Made by a program: the position numbers and the translations under genes. A DNA stretch of 64,000 nucleotides from a bacterium (GTDB lineage Bacteria; Planctomycetota; UBA1135; GCA-002686595). The stretch lies in assembly GCA_024226735.1 (NCBI GenBank), contig JAAELL010000252.1, forward strand, positions 32,627 through 96,626, given 5' to 3'. Positions 62,401-64,000 of this stretch are shown one piece after another; the first letter of the stretch is position 1, and each line of letters starts with the position of its first letter. The notes below the pieces were generated by a model that was not told the DNA's origin, made no database searches, and was given only the letters and a program-made list of their open reading frames with translations.

Positions 62401-62578
62401 CAAGCACACCTGGGTTGCCGGCTGGTTCCCCTCCGAGAACCCTGTCGCGATCCTCGTCGTCTACCTGCACGACACCTCGACCACATCGAGCCACAGTGCG
62501 GTCTACGTCGCCTCCCAGTTCCTGCGCACGCCCGAGGTGCGGCGCTTCGTCGAGATGGGGGGGCGCAGCGAGCGATGA
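59399..62578 (+). CDS. mrdA: Penicillin-binding protein 2-type transpeptidase, unusually large (1059 residues)
   Basis: This class B PBP crosslinks peptidoglycan during elongation with RodA. It has an N-terminal anchor (GAVVVFLVLTLSRLFDIQVR) and PYRRGEITARGGEVLVRDQ, the usual start of the pedestal domain. The transpeptidase motifs are SVFK with Ser757 as nucleophile, SCN (817-819) and KTG (971-973). Escherichia coli PBP2 has its serine at 330, so about 430 extra residues lie before the active site. They form a mostly helical, Arg/Glu-rich region (about 110-600) with no recognised domain. GIEGYFNDELTGINGY corresponds to the GVExxYexxLxG motif of the family. The start overlaps mreD and the stop overlaps rodA (ATGA). 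Confidence 0.9.
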   Translation: MVSLRRFGPLMGAVVVFLVLTLSRLFDIQVREHDVWAREAVNLVRSATIEPYRRGEITARGGEVLVRDQEVYELEFVWRDFRRGHALGQVAMLRSLLLMRPVSLEETREWLHVWADDFLALSPAEIDAFGRGESIAVGEKFVPRAPGESARARRAAARAERRWGRSRDLHFYIYALLDLDRRERRAINKYRDEAEWERPYVELQALIAGEEERLDSAKMAIRERVHARLEQSFEHLARLASRIDWATLPDVLAPTDTGRLIVLLESTRRYVEDTTADELFRRAAGFGASRLDAINLARLDLDWLRRCLYWDTTRLEEWIVARGELWPRAVEEHLAGHAIARFKLGEDRAEPGDRVLSGLAHAFRARAVRRRAQVIPRDWRRVSDLVVIDRFRGRFMDTDVVPDALLEDVLPFQGDDLRAASGSDRERLGLALRSTGLVNPYDAVQDLWDLAAPRRLTWDPEDEVTVTDVLLAWDRLLQERIAAIFEHMPERVQLASDFVDAALEDRPFVVRDRGARPQRIATDPPYDLVHLVTRHPPRYAGFHVRSTTRRVPAAFHDSEREHPVARELIGRVRAPYLVNLLKAREFELQLFELQRKLKLLEEDRAEILDAIEKTYHAGEFMGGSGIEGYFNDELTGINGYRESQGLQDQREGNRAPIHEPPRDGHALTMTLDLELSRVAQAVLEHPEPTPADEERPDRVWWAHPVGAIALITPAGDVLVAASTPLEPGKVPGPGQDGQRLFAHERTLRQYTFHPPGSVFKPFVAAWAIEKYGASAENFIADCVVQEGDHAAGFGRMHCHARWGHGEGIDLHNSLVVSCNSYFAALGELIYDGAEMREMAHAFGFNRPTGIRSMGDGRTGLFENHESRGFLSGTGPDSDVLRQRLANGLAHISSTPLQVARAYAGLSTGDLPELRLVSHVEGQELPAVSERLPIGAHALEIVRRGLADVVKSGSASGKRLDEESLGFTFSAKTGSADYISEGLVPVEPRAPLASYTFDTGVRKHTWVAGWFPSENPVAILVVYLHDTSTTSSHSAVYVASQFLRTPEVRRFVEMGGRSER

Positions 62579-63759
62579 CCGATCTTCTTTTGGCTCTGCC
62601 CCGACGCGTCTTCTCGCGCCGTCACGTGCGCCCGCACGAGCTCGACTGGCACATCCTGTTGATTGCCATGGGGCTCCTCGCGATCGGGATGACGTTCGTC
62701 AGCGCGATGGACGGCTCGGTCGCCAACGAGACCTCGGACTCGGTCAACTTCGCCGGGCACAGGCAGAAGGTGTTGGTCACCCTGCCGCTGATCCTGGTCG
62801 GCATGTTCATTCGCCCGACATTCCTCAAGCGCAACGCGCACTGGCTCTACGTCGGCACGCTCCTGCTCGTCGCCCTCGTGCCGTTCATCGGCGAGGAGCG
62901 CAACAACGCCAAACGCTGGATCCAGCTGCAGTTCTTCGACCTGCAGCCGTCCGAGCTCGCGAAGCTCGGGCTGATCCTGATGCTGGCCAAGCTCCTGCAC
63001 TCGAACCCGCTCGAGGACACGGGGGACTGGCTGAAGCCCCTCGCGGCGGCGCTCCTGCCGATGGGGATGGTCGCGATGCAGCCGGACCTCGGCACCGCCC
63101 TCACGATCGTCCCGGTCAGCATCGGCATGCTCTACCTCGCCGGCGGCAGCGCGCGCGTGATCGCGTGCCTCGCGCTGGTGGGCGGGCTGCTCGCTTGGGG
63201 CACCGTCGAGGGCGGTTTCGTGCGCGAGTACCAGCTCAAGCGCATCGATACGTGGCAGCAGTCGTTCGACCAGGAGGGCCTGGTCGGCCTCAAGGACGGC
63301 TCCGGGTTCCACATCTACCACGCGCGCGTCGCGGCCGGAAACGGCGGCTTCTACGGCCGCGGTTTGGGTGAAGGGGTCGCGAACGAGACGGGCTTTCTTC
63401 CCGAGCGCGACAGCGACTCGATCTTCGCGGTGATCGCCGAGGAGGCGGGGTTCCTCGGGACGTCGTGCCTCCTGCTCTTGTACGCGGCGATGGTGCTCCT
63501 GTTGATGGGGAGTGCGTCGGGTCTGCGGGACCGGTTCTCGCGCCTCGTGGTGGGCGGCGTCGCGCTGTACTTCGGCGCGCACCTGTTCATCAACGTCTGG
63601 GTGAACGTCGGCTTGCTGCCGATGACGGGGTTGACGTTGCCGTTCTTCTCGACGGGGGGCTCGTCGTTGCTCGTGACGTTCCTGGCGCTCGGGATCGCAC
63701 TGGGGCTCGCCTCGCACCACGAGGCGAGTCTCGACCGGGACGCGTTCCGGGCGTATTGA
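62575..63759 (+). CDS. rodA: Peptidoglycan glycosyltransferase RodA (SEDS family)
   Basis: RodA polymerises lipid II in the elongation complex together with PBP2. The 394-residue protein has about ten membrane helices and the SEDS signatures: KRWIQLQFFDLQPSELAKLGLILMLA-type sequence in helix 2-4, MQPDLGTALTIVPVSIGML containing the conserved catalytic Asp, GGFYGRGLGEGVANETGFLPERDSDSIFAVIAEE-type loop (in shorter blocks), and MTGLTLPFFSTGGSSLLVTF near the end. The ATG overlaps the PBP2 stop by four bases. An imperfect hairpin follows the stop. Confidence 0.96.
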   Translation: MTDLLLALPRRVFSRRHVRPHELDWHILLIAMGLLAIGMTFVSAMDGSVANETSDSVNFAGHRQKVLVTLPLILVGMFIRPTFLKRNAHWLYVGTLLLVALVPFIGEERNNAKRWIQLQFFDLQPSELAKLGLILMLAKLLHSNPLEDTGDWLKPLAAALLPMGMVAMQPDLGTALTIVPVSIGMLYLAGGSARVIACLALVGGLLAWGTVEGGFVREYQLKRIDTWQQSFDQEGLVGLKDGSGFHIYHARVAAGNGGFYGRGLGEGVANETGFLPERDSDSIFAVIAEEAGFLGTSCLLLLYAAMVLLLMGSASGLRDRFSRLVVGGVALYFGAHLFINVWVNVGLLPMTGLTLPFFSTGGSSLLVTFLALGIALGLASHHEASLDRDAFRAY

Positions 63760-63776
63760 GAGGGCTGCTCCGCCGT

Positions 63777-63816
63777 CGTCGAGCAGCGCGACGGGCGCTC
63801 CCGTGTCGCTCGACGC
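63777..63816 (+). terminator. Imperfect hairpin after rodA
   Basis: CGTCGAGC near 63777 can pair with GCTCGACG ending near 63815, and ACGGG with CCCGT in the inner part, with bulges between. No T run follows. It may serve as the end of the mre-rodA transcript. Confidence 0.3.
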
Positions 63817-63836
63817 CCAAGCGTGGCGTGTGCATG

Positions 63837-63879
63837 CGAACTCGGGATAAGACCGCAACTGTCTGCATCACACCACTAG
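63837..63879. repeat. Half-copy of the 165-bp inverted-repeat element
   Basis: This 43-base segment matches the inverse of 43044-43086 at 42 positions and ends in the same CTAG. No matching opposite arm lies upstream within 100 bases, so only one arm is present in the window. Further sequence upstream (TGTGCATG) diverges from the first copy. Confidence 0.8.
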
Positions 63880-64000
63880 CAGCCCGTTGAAGAAGTGCTT
63901 CGGATGCCAGGGCGACAGCATCCGCGTCCGGTTGGCGCCTGGAAACGTAGGCGAATTCGTGGATTCGGGGAGGCTTTCAGGTGCCGACCGGGCGTGGAGG
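63868..64000 (-). CDS. Partial C-terminal frame at the window edge, possibly transposase-related
   Basis: On the minus strand an open frame enters from beyond the window and ends at the TGA at 63868. Its last residues are MLSPWHPKHFFNGLLVV. The final LLVV-stop is supplied by the repeat, as in the frame at 43197. The DNA just outside the repeat, CAGCCCGTTGAAGAAG, resembles the terminal inverted repeats of several insertion sequences, whose transposases often end in FFNxLL. Only about 44 codons are visible, so identity is a guess. Confidence 0.3.
   Translation of the reverse strand, partial: LHARSAPESLPESTNSPTFPGANRTRMLSPWHPKHFFNGLLVV

Overview
The window looks like chromosomal DNA from a GC-rich Gram-negative bacterium, most likely a planctomycete (phylum Planctomycetota). 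This is an inference. It rests on the many secreted beta-propeller proteins that share a C-terminal domain running from 'YCSPAN' to 'WNFQCWYRD', on calcium-loop motifs of the type DCNxNGxPD, on a redoxin fused to a PQQ-like propeller, and on frequent GTG and TTG starts. No rRNA, tRNA or CRISPR array was recognised.

Layout. Positions 254-3956 hold a glycosyltransferase (minus) and a YfhO-type membrane protein (plus). Positions 4021-16453 hold nine head-to-tail genes with almost no spacing: eight kelch-propeller paralogues and one NHL/SMP-30-type propeller, each with a signal peptide and the same C-terminal domain. The sixth kelch copy has an in-frame TAG and the last has lost two blades. Then come a redoxin-PQQ protein, a 5'-truncated FG-GAP-like gene, an O-antigen-ligase-like protein and the minus-strand set ribH-nusB-ftsY. 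Positions 23887-28226 hold an FG-GAP-like protein, a frameshifted FG-GAP pseudogene, and a MocR-type regulator with a probable operator and a strong terminator-like hairpin. Positions 28300-40534 hold a secreted protein, a lipoprotein sialidase, a methyltransferase, a 996-residue multi-domain surface protein and a 1645-residue secreted mosaic that carries the shared domain at its N terminus.

Positions 40547-43047 hold the most system-like accessory locus: a CHAT-domain (caspase-like) protease with an N-terminal zinc-binding module, overlapping by 4 bases a 102-residue single-pass membrane protein. A 165-bp inverted-repeat element follows and supplies the stop codons of both flanking reading frames. 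A related half-copy lies near the right end of the window.

Positions 43197-52327 (minus) hold a tripartite efflux operon: a lipoprotein adaptor, two RND pumps, then an amber-interrupted membrane-anchored protein. Positions 52556-63759 (plus) hold envelope and cell-shape genes: lnt, a coiled-coil membrane protein, a small membrane protein, then mreB-mreC-mreD-PBP2-rodA with coupled starts. The PBP2 is very large (1059 residues). Palindromic repeats flank mreB.

Together the window combines core envelope and shape functions with a fast-evolving set of secreted propeller proteins. Four of these genes or their relatives are broken (two in-frame TAGs, one frameshifting deletion, one 5' truncation), as expected for a gene family undergoing duplication and decay.
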